6,910 nt of DNA from PNKC01 sp039917655 (GCA_039917655.1 JBDSJC010000246.1:1-6910); one strand, 5' to 3'; positions 1 to 6,121 are shown, counted from the first letter of the stretch. Made by a program: numbers and translations. The notes: generated by a model not told the origin, from the letters alone.

Positions 1-165
1 ACCGGCCACGCGGGTCCAGGCGGACTGAAGAGATGGAGCGAACTACCAGGCTCGCCTTCGTTTCCGATAGGCGGCACGCTGATCGTTGCGGAGCGCCGCG
101 GGGTTGTCAATGGCCACTCTGTTTACCAGGCCGGCGTGCTGCGGACCACGTGGAATCGTCAATAA
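1..165 (+). CDS. Possible 3' end of an unidentified plus-strand gene (partial, doubtful)
   Basis: One plus-strand frame is open from the window edge to a TAA at 163-165 and gives about 54 residues, including the stretch GGTLIVAERRGVVNGHSVYQ. The composition looks protein-like, with balanced hydrophobic residues and a moderate third-position GC preference, but I recognise no family. The frame would be convergent with the LuxR-type gene that ends at 267. A second plus-strand frame (about 148-283) then gives GIVNNGRVYAAELRRMLYDL, which resembles the residues around 97-144. This suggests either a frameshifted, partly duplicated gene end or chance similarity. No minus-strand frame of comparable length is present. 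It could equally be non-coding spacer. Confidence 0.28.
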   Translation, partial: TGHAGPGGLKRWSELPGSPSFPIGGTLIVAERRGVVNGHSVYQAGVLRTTWNRQ

Positions 166-266
166 TGGCCGTGTGTACGCCGCCGAACTCCGCCGCATGC
201 TCTACGATCTCGGCTACATCGACCGGGACGCCGCCGGCTCGGCGCATACATTGGCCTCGATCCCGC
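166..266. other. Intergenic stretch left of the LuxR-type gene
   Basis: These bases separate the possible plus-strand frame (stop at 163-165) from the TAG of the minus-strand LuxR-type gene. They hold protein-like plus-strand codons in a shifted frame (see the findings) and one short GC-rich dyad near 229-246, with no T-tract. I see no convincing terminator, promoter or RNA gene. Confidence 0.4.
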
Positions 267-1586
267 CTACCTCACCGGAATGAACAGCGTCTGGCCGAGG
301 TCAGTACCCGTGACGCCACCGTTCAGGATCGTGTCCGCGTTGTCGCCGCTTAGGCCCAGGCCGGATAAGCGTGGAGAGCTTTCACCAGGTGGCGTTTCGA
401 ACACGAAGTAGACAACTGAGAGGTCTGAACGGAAAGCGACGATGAATTTGTCGCACGGGTCGTTGTCTACGGCGCAGCCGATACTCGCGAGCGAGAGTGC
501 GCGCGGCAACCAACGGAGTGCGCTGGCTTCGAATCCTTGGCGTTCGTGGAGTTCACCTTCTGAGCCGTGGAGCGCGATGTGGAAGACTTCTATCGCTTGG
601 CCTGCCGGATGGCGCGCACAAAGGGCGGATTGAGCGTCGATCTGATCAGGAGAACCGCAGACGTAGGAATGCCCCTTCGCGCCCGCTAGCAACGCCGGGA
701 TGTCCCCTGTCACGATCCGCACGGCCAGCGCCTCGGCGAACGCGCGGGCGGCGTCCCGGCCCGGAGAGTCGGTCGGCACAACGGTCGGCGTGGGGGAGGC
801 AAACGGCGAGAGCGGCGCGTAGACGGCGTTGAAGACGGATGGGCGGCTGGGGTTCTCGCAGGTAGGGATCGGCAGATCGAAAGCGAATAAGTGCGCGCCG
901 GGCCCACGAAAGGTCACGTTGAGGACGAATCCATTCTGGGCCCCGCACCAGTTCGTCCAGCTGGCAGCGACGATGTCCGTGGGCGTTGCGCCGAGAGCCG
1001 CATCAAATGTCACGAAGGGGCTTGGGTTTCCGTTTGCCGGCACAGGTTCGTCGTTCGCGCCACTGAGAGACAACGCGACCTCACCGTGGAACCGGCAGGG
1101 GGACGGGGCCGCTGCCTGGACGACGATTCGCGTCGTGCCCGCCACATCCACTGACGCCGTGCTGGGTGCGATGTCGGTTACGACGCACGCCTTGTCCGGA
1201 GTAACGCCCAACGTCCCGCGCTCATCCCCGCCGCCGCGTAGCGCGATGACCGCCGCAACGGCGATGCCGACGATACCCAGGGCCGCCCCGCCGGCCAGCC
1301 CAACCTTGAAGGCACCGGGCATCGAGATCGCCGCGAATGTGCGCGCAAGGCGGGCCAGCGGGCGCTGGTAGTTGCGCCAGTAGTCGGCGGCCTGTTCGCG
1401 CGAATCGAGGTTGAGCTTCGACAAGATCTCGCCCACATGCCACTTCGCCCCGTCCAGGCTAAGGCCCAGCCGCTCGCCGATCTCGGCGTTCGTCCGCCCC
1501 CGCGCAATCAACTCCAACACCTCGCGCTGGCGAGGCGTCAGGTCGTGCTTGTAGCGGGTGTTGTAGTGCGCCGGTCGCATAACCAT
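267..1586 (-). CDS. Membrane-anchored LuxR-type HTH protein with extracytoplasmic domain
   Basis: This 439-residue protein is a probable one-component transcription regulator fixed in the cytoplasmic membrane. Residues about 15-72 form a LuxR/FixJ-type helix-turn-helix: LTPRQREVLELIARGRTNAE opens it, and LDGAKWHVGEILSKL is the likely recognition helix. No receiver or autoinducer domain precedes it. One hydrophobic segment follows (residues 92-116, ending IAVAAVIAL), then about 320 residues that should lie outside the membrane. The outer part has eight cysteines (134, 164, 214, 243, 310, 323, 371, 378), four on each side of a Pro/Thr/Ser linker (residues 256-276), which suggests two disulfide-stabilised lobes. 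The first lobe looks like a beta-sandwich, loosely DUF4232-like. The ATG at 1586 is used; another ATG lies two codons in, and neither has a clear ribosome binding site. The ligand and target genes are unknown. The HTH assignment is firm; the regulatory role is inferred. Confidence 0.88.
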   Translation of the reverse strand: MVMRPAHYNTRYKHDLTPRQREVLELIARGRTNAEIGERLGLSLDGAKWHVGEILSKLNLDSREQAADYWRNYQRPLARLARTFAAISMPGAFKVGLAGGAALGIVGIAVAAVIALRGGGDERGTLGVTPDKACVVTDIAPSTASVDVAGTTRIVVQAAAPSPCRFHGEVALSLSGANDEPVPANGNPSPFVTFDAALGATPTDIVAASWTNWCGAQNGFVLNVTFRGPGAHLFAFDLPIPTCENPSRPSVFNAVYAPLSPFASPTPTVVPTDSPGRDAARAFAEALAVRIVTGDIPALLAGAKGHSYVCGSPDQIDAQSALCARHPAGQAIEVFHIALHGSEGELHERQGFEASALRWLPRALSLASIGCAVDNDPCDKFIVAFRSDLSVVYFVFETPPGESSPRLSGLGLSGDNADTILNGGVTGTDLGQTLFIPVR

Positions 1587-1625
1587 ATCCGTAGTGTGAC
1601 GGGGCGCAGTGCTGAAATACCTACC

Positions 1626-1647
1626 CGATACGCAAAATCACGCATCG
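1626..1647 (-). promoter_or_regulatory. 22-base imperfect palindrome between usp and the LuxR-type gene
   Basis: Seven-base arms (CGATACG at 1626-1632, CGCATCG at 1641-1647) flank an eight-base AT-rich centre. In minus-strand RNA the one mismatch becomes a G-U pair. The site starts 7 bases after the universal stress protein stop and lies about 40 bases before the LuxR-type start. It could be an operator for autoregulation or a weak 3' hairpin of the usp transcript. No T-run follows, so a rho-independent terminator is unlikely. Confidence 0.3.
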
Positions 1648-1654
1648 TCACGTC

Positions 1655-2158
1655 TTACTTCGGGCAGTTCACCAGCACGGGCTTGCCGGAATTGCGGATA
1701 ACAGCCTCGGTGACGCTTCCCGTCAGCAGGTGGGAGAGGCCCGAGCGGCCGTGCGTCGCCATGATAATCAGGTCCGCGCCCAGTTCGTTCGCAGACTCGG
1801 CAATCGCCTCGGCCGTGTTGGAAGAGAAGACCACGCCAAACGAGGTGGCCACGCCGTCAAGCTCTCCGTGCGAGATCGCCTCAAGCACTTCATTCGCGTC
1901 CAGGTGGGCGCGTTCCAACGCCTCGCCGTGGCTCTCCACCACGCGCGGGGCCGGCGCCAGTGCAGATGCGAACTTGCTGCCAGGGATCGTGGCCGTAAGC
2001 TCGCCCGCCGGGCGATCCGAGCGCCCATGCACGGACTTGGGGTCAATTACCGTGAAGAGGTGCACCTCTAGGCCAGGTGCGAGTTCCGCCAGGCGGCGGA
2101 CGTTAGGCAGCACGCTGAGTGCGAGGTCGCTGCCATCCAACGGGACGAGGGCTTTCAT
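1655..2158 (-). CDS. Universal stress protein (UspA family, single domain)
   Basis: This 167-residue protein has one Usp domain, an alpha/beta fold of the adenine-nucleotide hydrolase-like superfamily. Members are cytoplasmic and help cells survive stress and growth arrest; many bind ATP. The N-terminal strand ends in VPLDGSD with the nucleotide-contacting Asp8. The C-terminal loop ATHGRSGLSHLLTGS (residues 134-148) matches the ATP-binding pattern G-2X-G-9X-G-S, with Ala in place of the first Gly, a common variant, so ATP binding is likely. The ATG at 2158 is chosen because AGGAG sits 7 bases upstream and the protein then begins MKALVPLDGSD, as family members do. The frame is open to an ATG at 2191, but the extra 11 residues (MLGAIPARRLR) look unlike the family. 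It lies 117 bases after the oxidoreductase gene and may have its own promoter. Confidence 0.93.
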   Translation of the reverse strand: MKALVPLDGSDLALSVLPNVRRLAELAPGLEVHLFTVIDPKSVHGRSDRPAGELTATIPGSKFASALAPAPRVVESHGEALERAHLDANEVLEAISHGELDGVATSFGVVFSSNTAEAIAESANELGADLIIMATHGRSGLSHLLTGSVTEAVIRNSGKPVLVNCPK

Positions 2159-2176
2159 TCGGAGTCTCCTAGCCGG

Positions 2177-2205
2177 GATTGCTCCCAGCATGCTCCGCCT
2201 GTCAA
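2177..2205 (-). promoter_or_regulatory. Candidate promoter for the universal stress protein gene
   Basis: On the minus strand a perfect -35 hexamer TTGACA (2205-2200) lies 41 bases upstream of the usp start. The -10 is weak: AGCAAT at a 16-base spacing or GCAATC at 17. The spacer contains the 8-base palindrome AGCATGCT (2187-2194), a possible operator. Transcription from here would begin inside the 2191-2158 extension, supporting the start at 2158. The rest of the gap (2206-2275) shows GC-rich dyads but no hairpin with a T-tract. Confidence 0.35.
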
Positions 2206-2275
2206 GCCCCGGTGACTGCCGGTCGGTCCCGCGCTGGGGGCCGAACGGCTCGAAAGTGGAGGGCGTAGCCGGGCT

Positions 2276-3283
2276 CTACTCCGCCAGCTTCACCAGCATC
2301 TTCCCCGTGTTCTCCCCGCGCAGCAGGCCCATGAAGGCCCCTGCCGCGTTTTCAATCCCGTGCACGACCGTCTCTTCGCTCTTCACCTTGCCTTCGCGCA
2401 GCCACTCCGACATATCGGCGAGGAACGCCGGGCGGCGGGCTGCGTGGTCCGAGACGATGAAGCCGCTGATGATCAGCCGCTGACGGACGATCGTCGAGAG
2501 ATTGTCCGGCCCTGGCATCGGCTCCGAGTTGTTGTACTGCGAGATCATCCCGCAGGCGGAGATGCGGCCGAACGGGTTCATATGGTTGAGCGCCGCCTGC
2601 AGGTGTTCGCCGCCGACGTTTTCGAAGTAGACGTCGATGCCGTCAGGGCAGGTTTTGTCGAGCGCCTCTTCGAGGTCGGACGTCTTGTAGTTGAACGCCG
2701 CATCGAAGCCGAGTTCGTTCGTCAGCAACGAGACCTTTTCGTCCGAGCCCGCGCTGCCGACCGCCCGGCAACCCTTGATCTTCGCAATCTGGCCGACGAT
2801 GCTGCCGACCGCGCCCGCTGCCGCCGAAACGAAGACGGTCTCACCAGGCTTTGGCTCGCCAAGGTCCAGCAGGCCGACGTAGGCCGTGAAGCCGGTTCCG
2901 CCGAGCACCGAAAGATACGCCTCGGGCGTAGCGATCGTGGTGTCAATCACACCCAGCCCCCGCCCGTCGGAGACGAAGTATTCGCGCCAGCCGAGCCCGT
3001 GCTGAACATGGTCGCCAACCTTGAACTGGGGATTGTTCGACGCCTCCACCCGGCCGATGGCCCCGCCCTGCATCGCCTCGCCGAGCGCGAACGGCGGCGT
3101 GTACGACTTCACATCGTTCATCCGCCCGCGCATGTAGGGGTCGACCGACATCCAGGTGTTGCGGACCAGCAACTCGCCCGCGCCGGGGTCCGGCACGGTC
3201 ACTTCGGCGAGTTCGAAGTCGGAGTCGTTCGGGAAGCCAACCGGGCGTCTTGCGAGGCGCACTTCGCGGCTGCGAATGGGCAT
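2276..3283 (-). CDS. NADP-dependent oxidoreductase, CurA/PTGR type (zinc-free MDR)
   Basis: This 335-residue cytoplasmic enzyme belongs to the medium-chain dehydrogenase/reductase branch that includes E. coli CurA and leukotriene B4 12-hydroxydehydrogenase/prostaglandin reductases. These use NADPH to reduce the C=C bond of alpha,beta-unsaturated ketones and aldehydes. Visible marks are MSVDPYMRGRM (45-55), GGTGFTAYVGLLDLG (128-142), the nucleotide loop AAAGAVGS (154-161), YFENVGG (219-225) and ISQYNN (247-252). The Cys/His zinc ligands of alcohol dehydrogenases are absent, as expected. Length is normal and the ORF is intact. The ATG at 3283 has a strong AAGGAG (3290-3295) 6 bases away. It follows the glutathione peroxidase gene by 47 bases, so the two are probably co-transcribed, pairing peroxide removal with reduction of lipid-peroxidation-type enones. 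The true substrate cannot be read from sequence. Confidence 0.93.
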   Translation of the reverse strand: MPIRSREVRLARRPVGFPNDSDFELAEVTVPDPGAGELLVRNTWMSVDPYMRGRMNDVKSYTPPFALGEAMQGGAIGRVEASNNPQFKVGDHVQHGLGWREYFVSDGRGLGVIDTTIATPEAYLSVLGGTGFTAYVGLLDLGEPKPGETVFVSAAAGAVGSIVGQIAKIKGCRAVGSAGSDEKVSLLTNELGFDAAFNYKTSDLEEALDKTCPDGIDVYFENVGGEHLQAALNHMNPFGRISACGMISQYNNSEPMPGPDNLSTIVRQRLIISGFIVSDHAARRPAFLADMSEWLREGKVKSEETVVHGIENAAGAFMGLLRGENTGKMLVKLAE

Positions 3284-3330
3284 GGGGAACTCCTTCGCCG
3301 CTGAAGGCGGCAGTCAACTGGTCGGTTGAA

Positions 3331-3807
3331 TCAGGCGAGCAGGCTTTCGACCTGCGCGACGAGTGCGGGGTCCCGCGGCTCGGTCTGCGGGCCGAACTTG
3401 GCGACCACCTCGCCGTCGCGGTTGAGCAGGTACTTCTGGAAGTTCCAGCGCACATCTCCGCCGATCGGATCGGGCATGGTCGTGAGCTCCTGGTAGAGCG
3501 GGTGTATCTCTTCGCCCTTCACCGTGATCTTCGAAAACAGCGGGAAGGTAACGCCGTAGTTGATCTCGCAGAATTCGCCGATCTCGTCGTCCGTGCCGGG
3601 TTCCTGGCCCATGAAATCGTTGGCCGGGAAGCCGAGGATCTCGAGTCCCTGCCCCTGGTACTGCTCGTAAAGCCCTTGCAGGCCCTTGTACTGCGGCGTC
3701 AGCCCGCACTTGCTGGCCACGTTTACCACCAGGACAACCTTGCCCTTGTACGTTTCGAGCGCTTCTTCGCGGCCATCAAGCCGCTTCATCGTGTGTTCGA
3801 GGATCAT
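3331..3807 (-). CDS. Glutathione peroxidase family protein (Cys-type, probably thioredoxin-dependent)
   Basis: This 158-residue thioredoxin-fold peroxidase reduces hydrogen peroxide or lipid hydroperoxides. The peroxidatic residue is Cys34 in NVASKCG. The rest of the catalytic tetrad is present: Gln68 in GQEPG, and Trp121-Asn122 in RWNF. Cys80 in GEFC matches the resolving cysteine of two-Cys enzymes, which are recycled by thioredoxin rather than glutathione, so the family name may mislead on the reductant. The usual FPCNQF is FPANDF here (residues 60-65), losing a non-essential cysteine. There is no signal peptide, so it is probably cytoplasmic; length is typical of bacterial BtuE-like enzymes. 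The ATG at 3807 has GGAG about 9 bases upstream. A second ATG at residue 7 is less likely because the family's first strand would be cut. It appears to lead an operon with the CurA-like gene. Confidence 0.95.
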   Translation of the reverse strand: MILEHTMKRLDGREEALETYKGKVVLVVNVASKCGLTPQYKGLQGLYEQYQGQGLEILGFPANDFMGQEPGTDDEIGEFCEINYGVTFPLFSKITVKGEEIHPLYQELTTMPDPIGGDVRWNFQKYLLNRDGEVVAKFGPQTEPRDPALVAQVESLLA

Positions 3808-3884
3808 TGTTCGTATCTCCTGCTTGGCGTTCGTACATCGTAGGGTGTTCGGGCGATTCGCGGGCTGGATTTTGGAAACAGGAA

Positions 3885-3905
3885 GCCTCCAGGTCGGTAG
3901 GAGGC
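3885..3905 (-). terminator. GC-rich hairpin, possible terminator after the dehydrogenase gene
   Basis: GCCTCC (3885-3890) and GGAGGC (3900-3905) form a perfect 6-base stem with a 9-base loop. On the minus strand it is followed by TTCCTGTTTCC (3884-3874), a moderately T-rich tail. It lies about 95 bases beyond the dehydrogenase stop and about 80 bases before the peroxidase start, where a unit boundary would be expected. The tail is interrupted by C residues, so termination is uncertain. Confidence 0.33.
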
Positions 3906-3928
3906 CTGAGGCAAGTCGAAGTGATGAT

Positions 3929-3965
3929 CCTGTCCTAAGCTTGTCCGACGAACCTTGTCGAACAA
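3929..3965 (-). repeat. REP-like palindromic element
   Basis: The arms TTGTCCGAC (3941-3949) and GTCGAACAA (3957-3965) form a 9-base stem with a 7-base loop. The single mismatch is a G-U pair in minus-strand RNA, so the hairpin is best in the transcript of the upstream dehydrogenase. With the flank CCTGTCCTAAGC (3929-3940) it resembles, from memory, dispersed palindromes built on CTGAGCTTGTCGAAGG-type words found between genes in many GC-rich bacteria. Only one copy is in the window, so repeat status is inferred. It may stabilise the 3' end of the dehydrogenase mRNA. Confidence 0.45.
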
Positions 3966-4000
3966 CGAATGGGACGCCACGACGGGCCAGCCAACCGCGA

Positions 4001-5056
4001 TTACGGCAGGACCGTCACCTTGATCGCTCCGCTGCGCTTGTCCAGCGCGATATCGAACGCCTCGGACGCCTGGTCCAACGGGAAGGTGTGGGTTACCAGC
4101 GGCGCGACCACTTCGTGGTACTTGTGCAAAAGAGCGAGCGTCTCTTCGTAGTCCGAACGAGGGCCGACGTGATCGTAGCCGAATGCACCGACGATCCTCA
4201 GTTCGTGGAAGAAGATCCGCTGTGTGGTGATCGATTGGGGCACGGTGTGCACGCCGAGGAGGACAACGGTGCCGCCGCGAGTGACCACGTTGATCGCCTG
4301 CTGAAGCGTTTGGGCGCTCCCGCCCACCGTCTCGACGACGATGTCCCAGCCGATGCGCGCGGCGTCCGTCCCCAGTTCCACCGCGTCCGGGTCGAAGACA
4401 TCCGTCGCGCCGAGCGTACGGGCAGCCGCCGCCTGGTGCGGGTAGCGGGCGGTGATGCCAACGCGGCTCGCGCCTGCATCGTGCGCGACGAGCGCCGCGA
4501 ACAGCCCAATCGTACCCGCGCCGATGACCAGCACCCGCTGGCCACGCACGAGGCCGGCCCGCTTCAAGCCGTGCAGGCTGATGCCGCACGGCTCGGACAA
4601 CGCGGCGACGGGCCAGGTCATGCTGTCCGGGATCGGGTAAAGGTAGCCCGCCTGCGCCATGAAGTATTCGCCCATGCCGCCGGGGTAGCCTCCGCCCGCG
4701 ATACGGATGCGCGGGCAGAGCTGCGGCCTGCCGCTGCGACAGAATGTGCAACTGTCACAGACACGCGCGGCGAGCATGGCCACGCGCGTCCCGGGTTCGG
4801 GGCCAGCGACGCCCGGGCCGAGGGCGACGACCTCGCCCGCCAGTTCGTGCCCCGGTCCGATCCCCGCGAGGTGCTGGCGCGGGTCCTCGGTGTGAAAGGC
4901 GTGGAGGTCGCTCCCGCAGATGCCGCAAGCACGGATGCGCACGAGCACGTCGCCGGGTCCGGGCTCCGGCACCGGGATCTCGCGAATGCCGAGGACGTTG
5001 TTTTCGACCCAAACTGCGGTGCGTCCGGTCTGCGGAATCTCCGGCTTCGAAGTCAA
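4001..5056 (-). CDS. Zinc-dependent medium-chain alcohol/polyol/threonine dehydrogenase
   Basis: This 351-residue MDR-family dehydrogenase resembles the Tdh/sorbitol/butanediol group, which oxidises secondary alcohols with a nicotinamide cofactor. The catalytic zinc ligands are Cys47 (CGICGSDLH), His70-Glu71 (GHELAGEV) and Glu155 (SEPCG). The structural zinc site is Cys100, Cys103, Cys106 and Cys114. The Rossmann loop is VLVIGAGTIG (residues 175-184). At the end of the next strand the usual acidic residue is replaced by Ala203-Arg204 (GITARYP), which favours NADP(H) over NAD(H). The start is a TTG at 5056 with AGGTGG 6 bases upstream; the frame closes at 5093-5095 with no ATG or GTG in between. 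It follows ccsA by 65 bases and may be co-transcribed with it, though no functional link is obvious. The family is certain, the substrate unknown. Confidence 0.93.
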   Translation of the reverse strand: MTSKPEIPQTGRTAVWVENNVLGIREIPVPEPGPGDVLVRIRACGICGSDLHAFHTEDPRQHLAGIGPGHELAGEVVALGPGVAGPEPGTRVAMLAARVCDSCTFCRSGRPQLCPRIRIAGGGYPGGMGEYFMAQAGYLYPIPDSMTWPVAALSEPCGISLHGLKRAGLVRGQRVLVIGAGTIGLFAALVAHDAGASRVGITARYPHQAAAARTLGATDVFDPDAVELGTDAARIGWDIVVETVGGSAQTLQQAINVVTRGGTVVLLGVHTVPQSITTQRIFFHELRIVGAFGYDHVGPRSDYEETLALLHKYHEVVAPLVTHTFPLDQASEAFDIALDKRSGAIKVTVLP

Positions 5057-5062
5057 TGGTTG

Positions 5063-5068
5063 CCACCT
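5063..5068 (-). promoter_or_regulatory. Ribosome binding site fixing the TTG start of the dehydrogenase
   Basis: The minus strand reads AGGTGG, one mismatch from AGGAGG, exactly 6 bases before the TTG at 5056. As no ATG or GTG lies between the upstream in-frame stop and this TTG, the site decides the start. Confidence 0.65.
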
Positions 5069-5121
5069 GAGCCCGGTTGGGCATGGCGCTGGTTATACGC
5101 GACTCGGGCGCGGGACGGGGC

Positions 5122-6072
5122 TCAAACGCCAGCGTAGGAGTGCAGGCCGCTCACCCACAGATTCACGCCGAAGTAGGTGAACATCACCAGGGCGTACATC
5201 ACCACCAGCCACCACATGGGGTCTGGCCGCCAGCCGCGGCGAAGCCGTTCGGGCACCACTTTGCGGATTCCGGGCGCGCCAGCGACCGACCCATTTCCCG
5301 CCCGCGCGTGGAAGTAGGCGACCAGGCTGAGCCAGGTCACCAGCGCGCTCGTCTCCTTAGGGTCCCAGCCCCACGGGCGGCCCCAGGCGCTGTTCGCCCA
5401 CCACGCGCCCAGCGCGATGCCGAAGAGAAGCATCGGGAACCCCACGATCACCGCCCGGTGCGCGAGGTCGGCCGCCGCGCTGCCGCTGGGCAGTGAGGCG
5501 AACCGCCGCTTCCCTTCGCCACCCTGTAGCAAGTAGATGAACGCTCCGCAGAAGGCCACTGTGAGTACGGCGTACGAGATCATCATCACGCTCACGTGGA
5601 TCGTCAGCAGCGGGCCGTTCTGGAGCGCCGGGATGAGGGGCACGATATCCGAAGGGAAAAGCGAGGCGATCACGAGCATGGTGATCACGATCGGCAGCGC
5701 GACCACGCCCACGCGGCGCTGGCGGGTGGCCGTTTCGAACACGAGGTAGACGGCCGCGATGCCGAAGCCGAAGGCCGCCGTGAACTCGTAGAGGTTCGAA
5801 ATTGGTGCGTGCCCAGTGGCCGACCAGCGAGTGGCCACCTGCCCGGCGAGGAACAGCACCGTGAAGCCCGTGAACGTTGTCGCGAGGCGTCCGAGGCCCG
5901 GGTTCGGGATGCCACTGGGCGGCGCTGACACCGTCACCATACCCGCGCTCGTCTGCGCAGCCATCCGACGGAACGAAAGCGAGGCGCTGGCGACGTAAGC
6001 GAAGTAGGTCACGCCCGCCATGACAGAGGTCGCGAGGCCGGTCCAGAAGAGGTAGATCGAGAGGTTAGCCAC
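5122..6072 (-). CDS. ccsA: Cytochrome c assembly protein CcsA/ResC (System II, WWD domain)
   Basis: This 316-residue polytopic membrane protein works with CcsB/ResB (Ccs1) to move heme across the membrane and present it for attachment to CXXCH motifs of c-type cytochromes. Some databases call the same family CcsB. The tryptophan-rich heme-binding WWD segment is AWWANSAWGRPWGWDPKE (residues 223-240). His159 (TIHVS) and His311 (GLHSYAG) flank it and match the periplasmic heme-ligand histidines; His255 (YFHAR) matches the membrane histidine; GHAPISNLYEF (87-97) is another family signature. About eight hydrophobic segments are seen, near residues 5-28, 65-80, 98-112, 122-140, 155-180, 205-222, 243-258 and 285-308. 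The start is a GTG at 6072 with GAGGA 7 bases upstream. No ResB partner or cytochrome gene is visible in the window. It probably heads its own unit (see the promoter at 6093-6121). Confidence 0.95.
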   Translation of the reverse strand: MANLSIYLFWTGLATSVMAGVTYFAYVASASLSFRRMAAQTSAGMVTVSAPPSGIPNPGLGRLATTFTGFTVLFLAGQVATRWSATGHAPISNLYEFTAAFGFGIAAVYLVFETATRQRRVGVVALPIVITMLVIASLFPSDIVPLIPALQNGPLLTIHVSVMMISYAVLTVAFCGAFIYLLQGGEGKRRFASLPSGSAAADLAHRAVIVGFPMLLFGIALGAWWANSAWGRPWGWDPKETSALVTWLSLVAYFHARAGNGSVAGAPGIRKVVPERLRRGWRPDPMWWLVVMYALVMFTYFGVNLWVSGLHSYAGV

Positions 6073-6092
6073 GGTTTATTCCTCGATTCACA

Positions 6093-6121
6093 ATCCTAGC
6101 GCGGGCGCGGGGGGAGGACAA
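6093..6121 (-). promoter_or_regulatory. Candidate promoter for ccsA
   Basis: On the minus strand TTGTCC (6121-6116) and TAGGAT (6098-6093) are separated by 17 bases; each matches the sigma-70 consensus at four of six positions. The -10 ends 20 bases before the GTG at 6072, leaving a short leader that still contains the GAGGA ribosome binding site (6084-6080). The spacer is very GC-rich. The geometry is good, but there is no experimental support. Confidence 0.45.

Noticed and set aside
829..1371. Plus-strand open frame of 180 residues opposite the LuxR-type gene
   Set aside because: Composition is biased (Ala/Pro/Thr/Arg) and no domain is visible, whereas the minus strand shows a clear HTH, membrane segment and paired cysteines.
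2159..2191. Eleven-residue N-terminal extension of the universal stress protein from the ATG at 2191
   Set aside because: The family begins at the first beta-strand (MKALVPLDGSD), a strong AGGAG serves the ATG at 2158, and a candidate promoter would start transcription inside the extension.
1437..2483. Plus-strand open frame of 348 residues
   Set aside because: It runs across two real minus-strand genes and two intergenic gaps. The product is Ser/Arg/Pro-rich and has no family features.
2360..3304. Plus-strand open frame of 314 residues
   Set aside because: It is antisense to the intact CurA-type gene; its Arg/Val/Glu/Ala-rich product comes from reverse-complemented codons.
3686..5137. Long plus-strand open frame of 483 residues
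   Set aside because: It lies antisense to the peroxidase and dehydrogenase genes, which carry complete catalytic motifs on the minus strand. The plus-strand product is Arg/Ala/Asp-rich with no recognisable domain, as expected for a GC-rich antisense frame.
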